Shown here: in pieces, positions 32,829-42,205 of the stretch | Numbering within the stretch: the stretch's first letter is position 1 | Layout of the letters: every line of letters begins with the position of its first letter | Assembly (NCBI RefSeq): GCF_021730445.1 | Contig: NZ_JADNRM010000014.1 | Span: forward strand, 47,579 to 111,578 | From: Phocaeicola faecalis | GTDB taxonomy: Bacteria > Bacteroidota > Bacteroidia > Bacteroidales > Bacteroidaceae | DNA: 64,000 nt | Direction: 5' to 3' | Made by a program: the position numbers and the translations under genes | The notes under the pieces: generated by a model | Told to the model about the DNA's origin: nothing | Seen by the model: the letters and a program-made list of their open reading frames with translations, nothing else | Databases searched by the model: none

Positions 32829-35786
32829 ATGCTCAGCAAGTTAAAATTAAATCAGCTGTATTTCAAGGATACTTCGTTTGTAAACCTTATGACCAAACGA
32901 ATATTCAATGTCCTTTTGGTTGCCAATCCGTACGACGCTTTTATGTTGGAAGATGACGGGCGAATTGATGAAAAGATATTTAATGAATACATGAATCTCA
33001 GTCTTCGTTATCCACCTCGTTTTACACAGGTGTCTACCGAAGAGGAAACTTGGAAGCAGTTGGCGAATACCACATTCGACCTTGTAATCTGTATGCCTGG
33101 TTCCGACAACAGTGATACATTTGAAATTGCACGCAGCATTAAAAACAAGTATTCCCATATTCCATTGGTTGTGTTAACTCCGTTTTCTCATGGCATTACC
33201 GCACGTATGGAGCACGAAGATTTGAGCATCTTTGAATATGTATTTTGTTGGTTGGGGAATACTGACTTGTTGGTCTCTATCATTAAACTGATAGAAGACA
33301 AGATGAATTTGGAACATGACGTAAAAGAGGTTGGTGTGCAGATGATTATGCTGGTAGAAGACTCCATCCGTTTTTATTCTTCCGTGTTGCCTAATTTATA
33401 TAAGTTTGTTCTGAAGCAGAGTCAAGAATTTGCTACTGAAGCATTAAATGCTCACCAACGTACACTTCGTATGCGGGGACGTCCCAAAATCGTTTTAACA
33501 CGTACATACGAAGAGGCGATGGAGCTATATAATAAATATGAGAAAAATGTATTGGGCATCATTACCGATGCGCGTTATCCCCGTGGTGGAGTGGTAGACC
33601 CGATGGCAGGTATAAAGCTGCTTGCCGAAATTCGTTCTCGTGATCCTTTTATTCCTTTGATTCTCCAATCAGCAGAAGTCAATAATAAGGTATACGCCGG
33701 CAGATACGACGCGAGTTTTGTGGATAAGAACTCTAAAAAAATGAATATAGACTTGCGTGAAATCATTTCCGAGCATTTTGGTTTTGGAGATTTTATATTC
33801 CGCAATCCTGATACATTTGAAGAGGTGGCGCGTGTGCGCAATCTGAAAGAGTTGCAGAATATAATCTTTGCCATTCCGAAGGAGTCTTTGCTCTATCACA
33901 TCAGTCGCAATCATGTCTCTCGTTGGCTCTACTCCCGTGCCATGTTTCCGCCTGCCGAGTTCCTGAAGCAGATTACTTGGAAGTCTTTGCAGGACATAGA
34001 TGCGCATCGTCGGATTATCTTCGAAGCGATTGTAAAATATCGTAAGATGAAGAATCAAGGTGTAGTGGCGGTATTCCAGCGTGACCGTTTTGACCGCTAT
34101 TCCAACTTTGCCCGCATCGGCGAAGGCTCTTTGGGAGGAAAAGGGCGCGGACTTGCCTTTATAGACAATATGGTAAAGCGTCATATAGAATTCGAAGAGT
34201 TTGAAAATGCCACTGTCGTTATCCCTAAAACGGTGGTGCTCTGTACTGATATCTTTGACGAGTTCATGGATACCAACGGACTGTATCAGGTGGCTCTGAG
34301 TGATGCGGATGACGACACGATATTGAAAGCTTTTCTTCGCGCCAAGCTGCCCGACCGTTTAGTAGAGGACTTTTTCGCATTCTTTGATGTGGTGAAGTCT
34401 CCGATAGCCATCCGTTCTTCCAGTTTGTTGGAAGACTCCCATTATCAACCTTTTGCAGGTATTTATTCCACCTATATGATTCCATACTTGGAGGACAAGT
34501 ATGAGATGTTGCGTATGTTGAGTGATGCCATAAAAGGTGTCTATGCCTCGGTTTATTATAGAGACAGTAAGGCTTATATGCAGGCCACCAGCAATGTCAT
34601 CGATCAGGAAAAGATGGCTGTCATCTTGCAAGAAGTGGTGGGAACACAATATGGCGACCGTTTCTATCCGTCTATTTCCGGTGTGGCCCGTTCGCTCAAC
34701 TATTATCCTATTGGCGACGAGAGGGCGGAAGAAGGTACGGTGAGTCTGGCATTAGGCTTGGGTAAATATATTGTAGATGGAGGATTGACTTTGCGTATCT
34801 GTCCGTATCATCCGAATCAAGTTTTGCAAACCAGTGAAATGGAGATAGCCCTTCGCGAAACCCAAACACAGTTCTATGCACTTGATTTGAAGAATACAGG
34901 TCACAATTTTTCTTTGGATGACGGTTTCAACTTGTTGAAACTTCCGGTGAAAGAAGCCGATAATGACGGAGCTTTGAACTTTATAGCGTCCACTTACGAT
35001 CCTTATGATATGGTGATTCGTGACGGTATTTATCCGGGAGGCAGAAAACTGATTACTTTTGCCAATGTATTGCAGCACGATGTTTTCCCATTGCCCCGCA
35101 TATTGCAACTGGCTCAGGAATATGGGCAGAGTGAGATGCGTCGTCCTGTCGAGATAGAGTTTGCCGTAACGCTGAATGCGCAGAAGAAAACAGGTGTGTT
35201 TTATCTGCTGCAAATTCGTCCGATGGTAGATATCAAGGCTGTTCTGGATGAGGATTTGAACCTTATTAAGGATGAGAATGTTTTATTAAGGAGTAATAAT
35301 TCATTGGGGCATGGCATTATGGAGGATATTTATGATATAATCTATGTGAAAACGGAAGGCTATACAGCTTCAAACAATCCTACCATTGCGTATGAAATAG
35401 AAAAAATGAACCGTAAATTCCTGGATGAAGGCAAACATTATATACTGGTCGGACCGGGACGCTGGGGAAGCAGTGATTCTTGGTTGGGTATTCCTGTGAA
35501 GTGGCCTCATATTTCGGCTGCCCGCATTATAGTGGAAGCCGGTTTGACCAATTATCGTGTAGATCCGAGTCAGGGAACACATTTCTTTCAGAATCTGACT
35601 TCTTTTGGAGTGGGTTATTTCACTATTAATTCGTACATGAATGATGGCATATATAATCAGGACATACTCAACGCACAACCGGCGGTAGAGGAAACTCAGT
35701 TTATCAGGCACGTCCGTTTTGATAATCCTCTGATAGTGAAGATGGACGGAAAGAAGAAACAGGGAGTGGTGATGTTGCCCGAATAG
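32829..35786 (+). CDS. Receiver-like/PEP-pyruvate-dikinase-like multidomain protein
   Basis: This is a 985-residue cytosolic protein. A second Met at residue 21 (MTKRIFNVLLVANPYD) is a possible start. The first ~160 residues and the region from ~170 to 340 look like two response-regulator receiver folds (FNVLLVANPYDAFMLEDDGR; VQMIMLVEDSIRFYSS with LGIITDARYPRGGVVDPMAG). The C-terminal half has the ATP-grasp of pyruvate phosphate dikinase/PEP synthase (ARIGEGSLGGKGRGLAF, SPIAIRSSSLLEDSHYQPFAG, IEFAVTLNAQ, LLQIRPM). I see no phosphohistidine (swivelling) domain or TIM-barrel PEP domain, so it is unlikely to be a complete dikinase. It may be a phosphorelay-linked regulator. Confidence 0.82.
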   Translation: MLSKLKLNQLYFKDTSFVNLMTKRIFNVLLVANPYDAFMLEDDGRIDEKIFNEYMNLSLRYPPRFTQVSTEEETWKQLANTTFDLVICMPGSDNSDTFEIARSIKNKYSHIPLVVLTPFSHGITARMEHEDLSIFEYVFCWLGNTDLLVSIIKLIEDKMNLEHDVKEVGVQMIMLVEDSIRFYSSVLPNLYKFVLKQSQEFATEALNAHQRTLRMRGRPKIVLTRTYEEAMELYNKYEKNVLGIITDARYPRGGVVDPMAGIKLLAEIRSRDPFIPLILQSAEVNNKVYAGRYDASFVDKNSKKMNIDLREIISEHFGFGDFIFRNPDTFEEVARVRNLKELQNIIFAIPKESLLYHISRNHVSRWLYSRAMFPPAEFLKQITWKSLQDIDAHRRIIFEAIVKYRKMKNQGVVAVFQRDRFDRYSNFARIGEGSLGGKGRGLAFIDNMVKRHIEFEEFENATVVIPKTVVLCTDIFDEFMDTNGLYQVALSDADDDTILKAFLRAKLPDRLVEDFFAFFDVVKSPIAIRSSSLLEDSHYQPFAGIYSTYMIPYLEDKYEMLRMLSDAIKGVYASVYYRDSKAYMQATSNVIDQEKMAVILQEVVGTQYGDRFYPSISGVARSLNYYPIGDERAEEGTVSLALGLGKYIVDGGLTLRICPYHPNQVLQTSEMEIALRETQTQFYALDLKNTGHNFSLDDGFNLLKLPVKEADNDGALNFIASTYDPYDMVIRDGIYPGGRKLITFANVLQHDVFPLPRILQLAQEYGQSEMRRPVEIEFAVTLNAQKKTGVFYLLQIRPMVDIKAVLDEDLNLIKDENVLLRSNNSLGHGIMEDIYDIIYVKTEGYTASNNPTIAYEIEKMNRKFLDEGKHYILVGPGRWGSSDSWLGIPVKWPHISAARIIVEAGLTNYRVDPSQGTHFFQNLTSFGVGYFTINSYMNDGIYNQDILNAQPAVEETQFIRHVRFDNPLIVKMDGKKKQGVVMLPE

Positions 35787-35851
35787 TGTTCCAAATTGCA
35801 CAAAATGTGTTCTAAATATCGATAAGGGTAGTAGGACGTTTAACTTTTTAC

Positions 35852-35859
35852 TATATTTG
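35852..35859 (+). promoter_or_regulatory. -7 box for the calycin-type lipoprotein pair
   Basis: TATATTTG is a perfect TAnnTTTG, 36 bp before the ATG at 35896 and 66 bp after the preceding stop. Confidence 0.65.
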
Positions 35860-35895
35860 CACGATTTTTCGAGTATAAATTTAATTAACTAGACA

Positions 35896-37605
35896 ATGAA
35901 AAAGAATCTTTTTTATTATTTGTTTGCTGTGATATGTTCAGTAACTTTATTCACAGCATGTAGTGACGATGATGAAGATACTACATGGCAGCAAATTCCG
36001 GAAATAACCAACGACAATGTAACTTTGAAGTTGAATGATAAAACACCGGCAGGTGCTACTGTAGGTTTTAAATTTATAAATGGTGAGAACGGTGAGTTAA
36101 CATTGAATAATGCTATTTATGGTCATGATATGGTAAAAGTAGATGTTTCTTTGCAAAAGAAAGATGAAACTTCTTATACTTTTTCCGGTACTGCTGACTT
36201 GGAAGCAGCTAGACTTACTAGCATTTCGGATGGAGCTTTGAAGGTAACTGTCAGCGGTACTATTAATACAGCCGGCGAAATGACAGTAGATGTTATCACT
36301 TCCGGCTGGGCTGCTGTCAGTGGCGTATATGCTAACGATAGCTTGTCTATGACCCTGAACGGTGAAGCTCATTCTTCTAAATTTGCAGTAACGTTGACGG
36401 TAACAGCAGAGGATAAGGCAACTTTGGTTTTTGACAAGATAGTAAACGTGGCTGCCGGTTTTGAAATGGATGTTACTTTAGAGAATGGAAAGATAGAAGG
36501 AAACAAAGAAAAAGAAGCCGGTTATTTAATTTCGGTTTCCGGTGCTTTGACTGACGGTAAGCTAACTTTGGCGGTAATTACTTCCGGTTGGGGAACTGTT
36601 TCCGGTTCATATTATGGAAACGGTGAAAATAAGCTCATTTATCATGCAGATGAAGATAAGGAATGGCCTAGTGGGGCTTCTATCGGGATTAAAATGACGA
36701 GTGAAAATAAAGCAGATATTACATTTAGCAATCTGTTGTCTGGTTCACGTACCGGTGAATTGAAGGGAGTTGATGTGACTTCTAAAGATGGGGTCTACAC
36801 GTTTAAAGGTGGAAAAACTAATGCTTATGGTTATGATTTGATATTTGATGGTACTTTCACTGCCGGCGCATTGACAGCTAAGGTTACTTATAAAACCAAT
36901 TCTACGTTGGTTGGTACATGGGTTCCGAAAATGAATAATGGATTGGTGCAGATTGGAGGACAATTCAGAACTCATAACGGAAGTGTCACTTTCCCGAAAG
37001 AACTCATAGCAATGTTACCTGAAGAATTAAAACCGATGTTTCCCGAAACAATGTCGGATGAAGCATTGTTACAGGTTTTACAAGGACTTTTGGGTAAGTA
37101 TGCTTCTTTCCTGAAGAGCGTAACGTTTACTGAAGGTGGTCGTCTTATTGCAACTTATGTTGATATGCCGAAAGATATGAATGGCGATGGCGTTATAGAT
37201 GAAAATGATATGGTTAATGTTGAAGAGAAGAACTTTAGCTTGCTTCAATATTATCCTGATCCATTTGCTTCAGGTTCAAAGTTTTATTTGACAGTGAGTA
37301 TTATGGACTTGATGGGAATGATACCTCAATCCGCTCCAAGAACCTGGGATCCGGGCACTTTATTGACAGAAGGGGCTCCTTTGTGTTATAAGGCAAGCGA
37401 AGATACTGCCAGTATTGCTATAACGGATGAAGTATTGAATGCCCAAACTATACAGATGATAAATGGAATGTTACAGATGTTTGGTCCAATGATTCCGGGA
37501 TTTGCAGAACAACAAGAAATGATTAATGCTGTTATGGGGGCTTTGAATTCTATTTTGGGTGATGTTTCAGAATTGAATATAGAAATACTATTCGAGAAAA
37601 AATAA
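35896..37605 (+). CDS. Large lipoprotein with repeated lipocalin-like units
   Basis: This 569-residue protein has a lipoprotein signal (MKKNLFYYLFAVICSVTLFTAC, Cys at residue 22) directly followed by SDDDEDT. That acidic stretch fits the Bacteroidetes lipoprotein export signal, so a surface location is likely. The mature part has at least three homologous beta-rich units. Each ends in a similar phrase: MTVDVITSGWAAVSGVY, LTLAVITSGWGTVSGSY and LTAKVTYKTNSTLVGTW. Later there is a calcium-loop-like DMNGDGVIDEND. It resembles DUF4925/calycin-like proteins of Bacteroides. The ligand is unknown. It is the first of two genes with nearly the same signal sequence. Confidence 0.78.
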   Translation: MKKNLFYYLFAVICSVTLFTACSDDDEDTTWQQIPEITNDNVTLKLNDKTPAGATVGFKFINGENGELTLNNAIYGHDMVKVDVSLQKKDETSYTFSGTADLEAARLTSISDGALKVTVSGTINTAGEMTVDVITSGWAAVSGVYANDSLSMTLNGEAHSSKFAVTLTVTAEDKATLVFDKIVNVAAGFEMDVTLENGKIEGNKEKEAGYLISVSGALTDGKLTLAVITSGWGTVSGSYYGNGENKLIYHADEDKEWPSGASIGIKMTSENKADITFSNLLSGSRTGELKGVDVTSKDGVYTFKGGKTNAYGYDLIFDGTFTAGALTAKVTYKTNSTLVGTWVPKMNNGLVQIGGQFRTHNGSVTFPKELIAMLPEELKPMFPETMSDEALLQVLQGLLGKYASFLKSVTFTEGGRLIATYVDMPKDMNGDGVIDENDMVNVEEKNFSLLQYYPDPFASGSKFYLTVSIMDLMGMIPQSAPRTWDPGTLLTEGAPLCYKASEDTASIAITDEVLNAQTIQMINGMLQMFGPMIPGFAEQQEMINAVMGALNSILGDVSELNIEILFEKK

Positions 37606-37635
37606 ACAAGTGTATAATATTTAATAGATGTAACA

Positions 37636-38106
37636 ATGAAAAAGAGTGTTTTTTATTATTTGTTTGCTGTGATATGTACGGTATGTCTGTTTACAGCTTG
37701 TAGTGATGACGATGATGATGACAACAAGAAAGCATTAACTGTAGATAACATTGTGGGCACTTATCCTGGTGATTTGGATATAACGCTTGCAGGCACGGAA
37801 GTGGCCAAAGATGTTGTTGCATCTATTGTTGTAACTAAAGTGAGCGATAGTAAAGTGAAGGTTTCTTTATCCAACTTTACTATTTCCGGTCTATTACCTG
37901 TTCCTATGACAATTGAGGCGACATGCGATGTGGTTCCTTCGACAGACGAATTGAAGTTAAATGGTCAAACTACGCTTGATATGAGTGCTCTTGAAATGGG
38001 AGAATTGGCTGTAGTCATTACAGGTGACGCTGACGGTAAAGAGCTTGATTTGGATATTGCAGTTACTGCAATGCAAGTTGTTGTTGATTTTGAAGGAAGA
38101 AAATAA
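37636..38106 (+). CDS. Small calycin-like lipoprotein
   Basis: This 156-residue lipoprotein has signal MKKSVFYYLFAVICTVCLFTAC and tail SDDDDDDN, a surface-export-type acidic run. The signal sequence is almost identical to that of the gene 30 bp upstream, at DNA level too. The mature part is a single beta-rich unit (ITLAGTEVAKDVVASIVVTK, LSNFTISGLLPVPMTIEATC, LDLDIAVTAMQVVVDFEGR), as in calycin-like domain proteins. It is likely co-transcribed with its neighbour. A strong terminator follows. Confidence 0.85.
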   Translation: MKKSVFYYLFAVICTVCLFTACSDDDDDDNKKALTVDNIVGTYPGDLDITLAGTEVAKDVVASIVVTKVSDSKVKVSLSNFTISGLLPVPMTIEATCDVVPSTDELKLNGQTTLDMSALEMGELAVVITGDADGKELDLDIAVTAMQVVVDFEGRK

Positions 38107-38135
38107 TAATTGTTCTTTCTGAAGAATATAATAAT

Positions 38136-38171
38136 AAAGAAGGCATCCAATTTTCGGGATGCCTTCTTTTT
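38136..38171 (+). terminator. Intrinsic terminator of the calycin-type lipoprotein pair
   Basis: AAAGAAGGCATCC pairs with GGGATGCCTTCTTT followed by a T-run, 30 bp after the stop. Confidence 0.9.
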
Positions 38172-38180
38172 TGTGCTATT

Positions 38181-38276
38181 ATGAATCTTTTGGAAAAAGA
38201 AGCAAGCTTTTTACGAAATCCAAGGTCTTTTCTGAGAATAATTTATTCTTTTCGAAAAAGCCTGGTTTTTAGAAAT
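38181..38276. repeat. Five-unit array with ~20-bp period (CTTTT/GAAAA)
   Basis: CTTTT-type cores start at 38187, 38207, 38227 and 38248, with a weaker GTTTTT at 38265. Each is followed by a GAAA-like stretch; the best unit is CCAAGGTCTTTTCTGAGAAT. Similar units occur at 62605-62707 with a 21-bp period. It lies between convergent genes, after a terminator. Confidence 0.65.
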
Positions 38277-38281
38277 GAACC

Positions 38282-39058
38282 TTAGAATGCATATCCGAAT
38301 CCCACGTTCAGATAGACTGCATACATATCGAAAGTGATTGTTTTGAAATCTTTTTTAAAGATATCATTCATTCCCCAATTCAGGTCTGCATATACTTTCA
38401 AATGTTTGAACGCTTTCCAGTCTACTCCTAATTGTGCTCCCCATTGAAAATTGCGTAAATCAGAAGAAAAATCGTAAGAAGCAATTGCTCCGTTATTAAA
38501 GTTTACTTTTTCTCCTGTCGGATCATCTTTACGCAGATAACCTTCGTATACGTGGCCGCTGAAATCACCGTCCATCAGATAAGAAAAGTAAGCACCGGCT
38601 TTCAGGTTCACACGATGGTTCAATTTATAAGCAGCTAAGATTGGAATAGTGAGGTATGAGTTTTGCACTTTGGTGCGCACACCTCCTGTCCAGTTGCCTT
38701 TTAAACGATTACCATCCTCACCGATAATCTCCATGCCATAGTTCTTTACTCCAGCTTTTGTACGCATACCTTTATTTTCCAGGCGGAGTCCGGTGACGAT
38801 ACCCCAACGCTTTTGTTCCCCAAACCATTTAGTCATGTTTCCTTCGATGGTAATCGAAAGGGTAGGATTGTAGTTTTTGATGTCGCGTATCTCTTCGGGA
38901 AAAGGCAAAGGCAATGTTCCTCCAATGTTGAAACCGGCTTTCAATTCATATTCCCAACCGTGTAATGCGGCGTTTATCAAGGTCTTTGTTCTGTTTTCTT
39001 GAGCCCATGTGTGGAAGCTCACCAATGTGATAGCCAGAAGCAATATATATTTTTTCAT
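38282..39058 (-). CDS. Outer-membrane beta-barrel protein (porin-like, PF13568 type)
   Basis: This 258-residue protein has a signal peptide (MKKYILLLAITLVSFHTWA). Alternating beta strands include WEYELKAGFNIGGTLPLPFP, WGIVTGLRLENKGMRTKAG, LTIPILAAYKLNHRVNLKAG and QWGAQLGVDWKAFKHLKVYA. It ends in GFGYAF, the aromatic C-terminus expected for outer-membrane barrels. It starts 17 bp after the PCMD lipoprotein gene; both likely share a promoter at about 40253. The substrate is unknown. Confidence 0.85.
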   Translation of the reverse strand: MKKYILLLAITLVSFHTWAQENRTKTLINAALHGWEYELKAGFNIGGTLPLPFPEEIRDIKNYNPTLSITIEGNMTKWFGEQKRWGIVTGLRLENKGMRTKAGVKNYGMEIIGEDGNRLKGNWTGGVRTKVQNSYLTIPILAAYKLNHRVNLKAGAYFSYLMDGDFSGHVYEGYLRKDDPTGEKVNFNNGAIASYDFSSDLRNFQWGAQLGVDWKAFKHLKVYADLNWGMNDIFKKDFKTITFDMYAVYLNVGFGYAF

Positions 39059-39075
39059 ATCGAAAATCTTTTAAG

Positions 39076-40203
39076 TTATTTGTACTCTATTTCCAAATCG
39101 TCAATAAGTAATGTGCTGCCGGGAGCACCTTTGAATTCATCTCCATTTTTGCTGGCAGACAGGATAATGCTGATGTTGTATTGTCCTTTGGCCAGTTTCT
39201 CCAAGTCGACGGTTTTGCCAAATCGTTCGTAGTCGAAAGGCAATTCAAAACGTTTCCATTGTTCTGTTTCCACGGCATCTGTCTGGTTTATTATTGCCAA
39301 AGCTACCATGTTCGGGTGTTCGTAATTGTTCGCTACGATATGTCCGTCTAAGGTTTGTACTTTAGCATCCTTTTCATAAAATAATGCATATATATTGAAC
39401 ACATCCTTTCGGTCAGTATATTCTCCGTTTTCATAGAATTTAGGCCCTGCCTTATACTTATAATAGCCGGTCAGTTTGGTAGGCTGATAATAGAACGTTG
39501 TTCCGAATTTGGTTGCTGCCAAAGCATCTCCCAATGCATTGAGTAGTTCAAATTTTCCTATAAATAAGTTACCTGCCGCAATAGGTTTTCCTACTTTATT
39601 GCCTAAGTCTCCGGTGGTATGAGTTACTAGCTTCAGACAATTGCCGGAGCGTCCTTCCGAGCTGATGGTAGTTGGGTAGTCCTCGGGAGAGTTACCTCCT
39701 CCTGTCAGTGCGAATCCTTGGTTTCCGCTAGCCCAGGTTAGGGTGGCATGTCCGGCTGCTTCTTCGTAGAAAACATAATAGTTACTTACTCTTTTCACTG
39801 TCTCAAAGTGGAAAGAAGTCGGGATGTTTGTTGTTGACGGATAATGCAGGTTGATGGCATAAGTGCGATGCCATTTTCCGTCTTCCGAAGTAGTGGTGTA
39901 GCGCACTGGCTTTGTAAAGTTGTGTGTCGTTCCACTGGCCGGATTAATAGTTGCTCCCGGAGTCAGTTCAAAAGTCGGTGCCAGTGCGGTCAAATCGGTC
40001 CCGTTGTTTACTTCTATATAAATAGGATAGGCATTTAGGCTTTCATCGAATGGTAGGTTGTAGTCAATCTCCGTACCTGAAAGAATGTCGGCGGGTAATA
40101 TACATTTTTCGATATCAGCTTCCGCATTAGGTGCTTCGTCTTTGATGCACGATGTACAAAGGAATATGCCTATGGTACAGGTTAGTAAGTCTTTCAATCT
40201 CAT
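39076..40203 (-). CDS. PCMD-domain lipoprotein
   Basis: This 375-residue protein has a lipoprotein signal (MRLKDLLTCTIGIFLCTSC, Cys at residue 19). A short immunoglobulin-like stretch (residues ~40-115) precedes a PCMD-type (putative carbohydrate metabolism) domain, recognised by the jelly-roll-like strands GRSGNCLKLVTHTTGDLG, AAGNLFIGKFELLNAL, LTGYYKYKAG and the ending GSTLLIDDLEIEY. Proteins of this kind may bind glycans at the surface. It is paired with the outer-membrane barrel downstream; whether they interact is unknown. Confidence 0.8.
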   Translation of the reverse strand: MRLKDLLTCTIGIFLCTSCIKDEAPNAEADIEKCILPADILSGTEIDYNLPFDESLNAYPIYIEVNNGTDLTALAPTFELTPGATINPASGTTHNFTKPVRYTTTSEDGKWHRTYAINLHYPSTTNIPTSFHFETVKRVSNYYVFYEEAAGHATLTWASGNQGFALTGGGNSPEDYPTTISSEGRSGNCLKLVTHTTGDLGNKVGKPIAAGNLFIGKFELLNALGDALAATKFGTTFYYQPTKLTGYYKYKAGPKFYENGEYTDRKDVFNIYALFYEKDAKVQTLDGHIVANNYEHPNMVALAIINQTDAVETEQWKRFELPFDYERFGKTVDLEKLAKGQYNISIILSASKNGDEFKGAPGSTLLIDDLEIEYK

Positions 40204-40252
40204 GAATGGATAATTTTATAAGTTCTTTGATATTAAACACATATATAATTTA

Positions 40253-40260
40253 CAAAGTTA
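40253..40260 (-). promoter_or_regulatory. -7 box for the PCMD/OMP pair
   Basis: CAAAGTTA reads TAACTTTG on the minus strand, a perfect TAnnTTTG, 49 bp before the PCMD start. Confidence 0.6.
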
Positions 40261-40334
40261 AGGCTTTTCCTGAAATTTTTCTGATTATTACAATAAAATG
40301 AATGGGCCGTTTTTCTTTTTTTATGGTATAGAAG

Positions 40335-40368
40335 CAAAAAGGGTGCAAGAAATAAATTCCCCGCACCC
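40335..40368 (-). terminator. Intrinsic terminator of the second GDH gene
   Basis: On the minus strand GGGTGC (40363-40368) pairs with GCACCC (40341-40346) and is followed by TTTTTG. The loop is long, about 16 bases. Confidence 0.65.
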
Positions 40369-40408
40369 TCTCTGCATGTTATGATATAATATAAAGGAAT
40401 GGACTTTA

Positions 40409-41743
40409 TTAAACGATGCCCTGAGCCATCATTGCTTTTGCCACCTTCATGAAACCGGCAACGTTTGCACCTTTCACATAGTTTACATATCCGTCTTCTT
40501 CCGTACCATATTGTACACAAGCTGCATGGATATTTTTCATAATGCTCTTCAGCTTTTCATCAACTTCTTCTGAGCTCCAGCCCAGCTTGATGGAGTTTTG
40601 AGTCATTTCGAGGCCGGATACCGACACGCCGCCTGCGTTGGCTGCTTTACCCGGAGCATATAGAATTTTGGCTTCTTGGAACACACGGATAGCTTCGGGG
40701 GTAGAAGGCATATTTGCACCTTCGCTGACAGCCATTACGCCGTTGGCAACCAATTGGCGCGCTTCGTCGCCGTTCAGTTCGTTCTGAGTGGCAGAAGGCA
40801 GCGCGATATCTGCTTTCTCTCCCCATGGACGAGCGCCTGCTACATATTTACAACCGTACTTTTCTGCATATTCGCGGATGCGTCCACGATATAAGTTCTT
40901 CAGTTCCATGATGAAGTCCAGTTTTTCGCGGTCGATACCGTCCGGGTCGTAGATGTAACCGTCAGAGTCTGACATAGTAACTACCTTACCACCCAACTCA
41001 ATTACTTTTTCTACGGTATATTGAGCTACGTTACCTGATCCCGATACCAGGCAGGTTTTGCCTTTCAAATCGGTTCCTTTGGTTTTCAGCATTTCCATCA
41101 GGAAATAGATGTTACCGTAACCTGTTGCTTCCGGACGAATCAGCGAGCCGCCGAATTCGCGTCCTTTTCCGGTAAATGTTCCGGTGAATTCGTGAGACAA
41201 CTTCTTATACATACCGAACATAAAGCCTACTTCGCGTCCGCCTACACCGATATCACCGGCCGGCACATCGGTTTCGGGACCGATATGACGCCATAGTTCC
41301 AACATGAAAGCTTGGCAGAAACGCATTACTTCCGCATTGGATTTACCGCGCGGAGAGAAGTCAGAACCGCCTTTTCCACCACCCATAGGCAGAGTGGTCA
41401 ATGAGTTTTTGAATGTCTGCTCAAAGGCAAGGAATTTTAGAATTCCCAGGTTCACAGAAGAGTGGAAACGGATACCGCCTTTATATGGGCCGATGGCGTT
41501 ATTATGCTGTACCCGATAGCCCATGTTGGTTCGGATATTGCCTTTATCGTCCATCCAAGTGACACGGAATTGGTATACGCGGTCGGGAATGCAAAGACGC
41601 TCAATCAAGTTTACCTTATCAAATTCAGGGTGTTTGTTGTATTCTTCTTCGATTGTACCAAGCACTTCTTCTACCGCCTGATGATATTCAGGCTCATTAG
41701 GGAATCTTCTTTTTAATTCGTCTAATACCTTAGCTGCATTCAT
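40409..41743 (-). CDS. gdhA: Glutamate dehydrogenase (hexameric type), paralog 2
   Basis: This 444-residue enzyme has the same motifs as the first GDH: PYKGGIRFHSS, TLPMGGGKGGSDFSPRGKS, PAGDIGVGGREVGFMFGMY, and the dinucleotide site VSGSGNVAQYTV. The order of length and motifs matches the well-known GdhA of Bacteroides, hence the symbol. It assimilates ammonia into glutamate. It is a single-gene unit with its own promoter (41796-41803) and terminator. The NAD or NADP preference is not read from sequence here. Confidence 0.92.
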   Translation of the reverse strand: MNAAKVLDELKRRFPNEPEYHQAVEEVLGTIEEEYNKHPEFDKVNLIERLCIPDRVYQFRVTWMDDKGNIRTNMGYRVQHNNAIGPYKGGIRFHSSVNLGILKFLAFEQTFKNSLTTLPMGGGKGGSDFSPRGKSNAEVMRFCQAFMLELWRHIGPETDVPAGDIGVGGREVGFMFGMYKKLSHEFTGTFTGKGREFGGSLIRPEATGYGNIYFLMEMLKTKGTDLKGKTCLVSGSGNVAQYTVEKVIELGGKVVTMSDSDGYIYDPDGIDREKLDFIMELKNLYRGRIREYAEKYGCKYVAGARPWGEKADIALPSATQNELNGDEARQLVANGVMAVSEGANMPSTPEAIRVFQEAKILYAPGKAANAGGVSVSGLEMTQNSIKLGWSSEEVDEKLKSIMKNIHAACVQYGTEEDGYVNYVKGANVAGFMKVAKAMMAQGIV

Positions 41744-41795
41744 AATCTATTTCTTTTATAGTTATTAATTAATTTCCATTGCTTTATTGACGATG

Positions 41796-41803
41796 CAAAA
41801 ATA
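41796..41803 (-). promoter_or_regulatory. -7 box for GDH paralog 2
   Basis: CAAAAATA reads TATTTTTG on the minus strand, a perfect TAnnTTTG, 52 bp before the start. Confidence 0.5.
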
Positions 41804-41896
41804 TAGATAAGAATTGAATTATGCAACAAATTATAAAGGAAATGCTATAAAAAATATCAGATTGTACAAAATGTAAGCGAAAATATGAATAAAAGA

Positions 41897-42079
41897 TTAT
41901 TTTACCCTGTTCTTTAAATACTTTAGTAAAGGAATAAAGACTAAAGCGCCCGAAATGATAATGGATAAGATTAGCGGCCCGTCAATTTGTTCGCTTCCGG
42001 TGAGGATGATATAGCATATTGCTACCCATAAAAGGGCAAGAATTACAATTTGGGGAAGGGATAGTGGTTTTCGGCTCAT
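41897..42079 (-). CDS. Small two-helix membrane protein
   Basis: This 60-residue protein has two membrane segments (IVILALLWVAICYIILTG and ILSIIISGALVFIPLLKYL), a basic N-terminus and a basic tail (KNRVK). The positive-inside rule places both ends in the cytosol. The codons look normal. It lies alone between gdhA and the malic enzyme gene. I do not recognise a family. Confidence 0.6.
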   Translation of the reverse strand: MSRKPLSLPQIVILALLWVAICYIILTGSEQIDGPLILSIIISGALVFIPLLKYLKNRVK

Positions 42080-42205
42080 GGTGATATACAGGTGTTTTAA
42101 TGACAGATTTTATCGGGTTGAAGAACAAAAGAACAAATTAAGTGTATGCAGATTGCAGCACTAAGAAAATTTGTCCTTTTGTTCTTTATGGCCTGAAACA
42201 GGTTG

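Noticed and set aside
35896..38106. SusC/SusD-type polysaccharide utilization locus
   Set aside because: There is no SusC/SusD pair or glycoside hydrolase; the lipoproteins are calycin-like.
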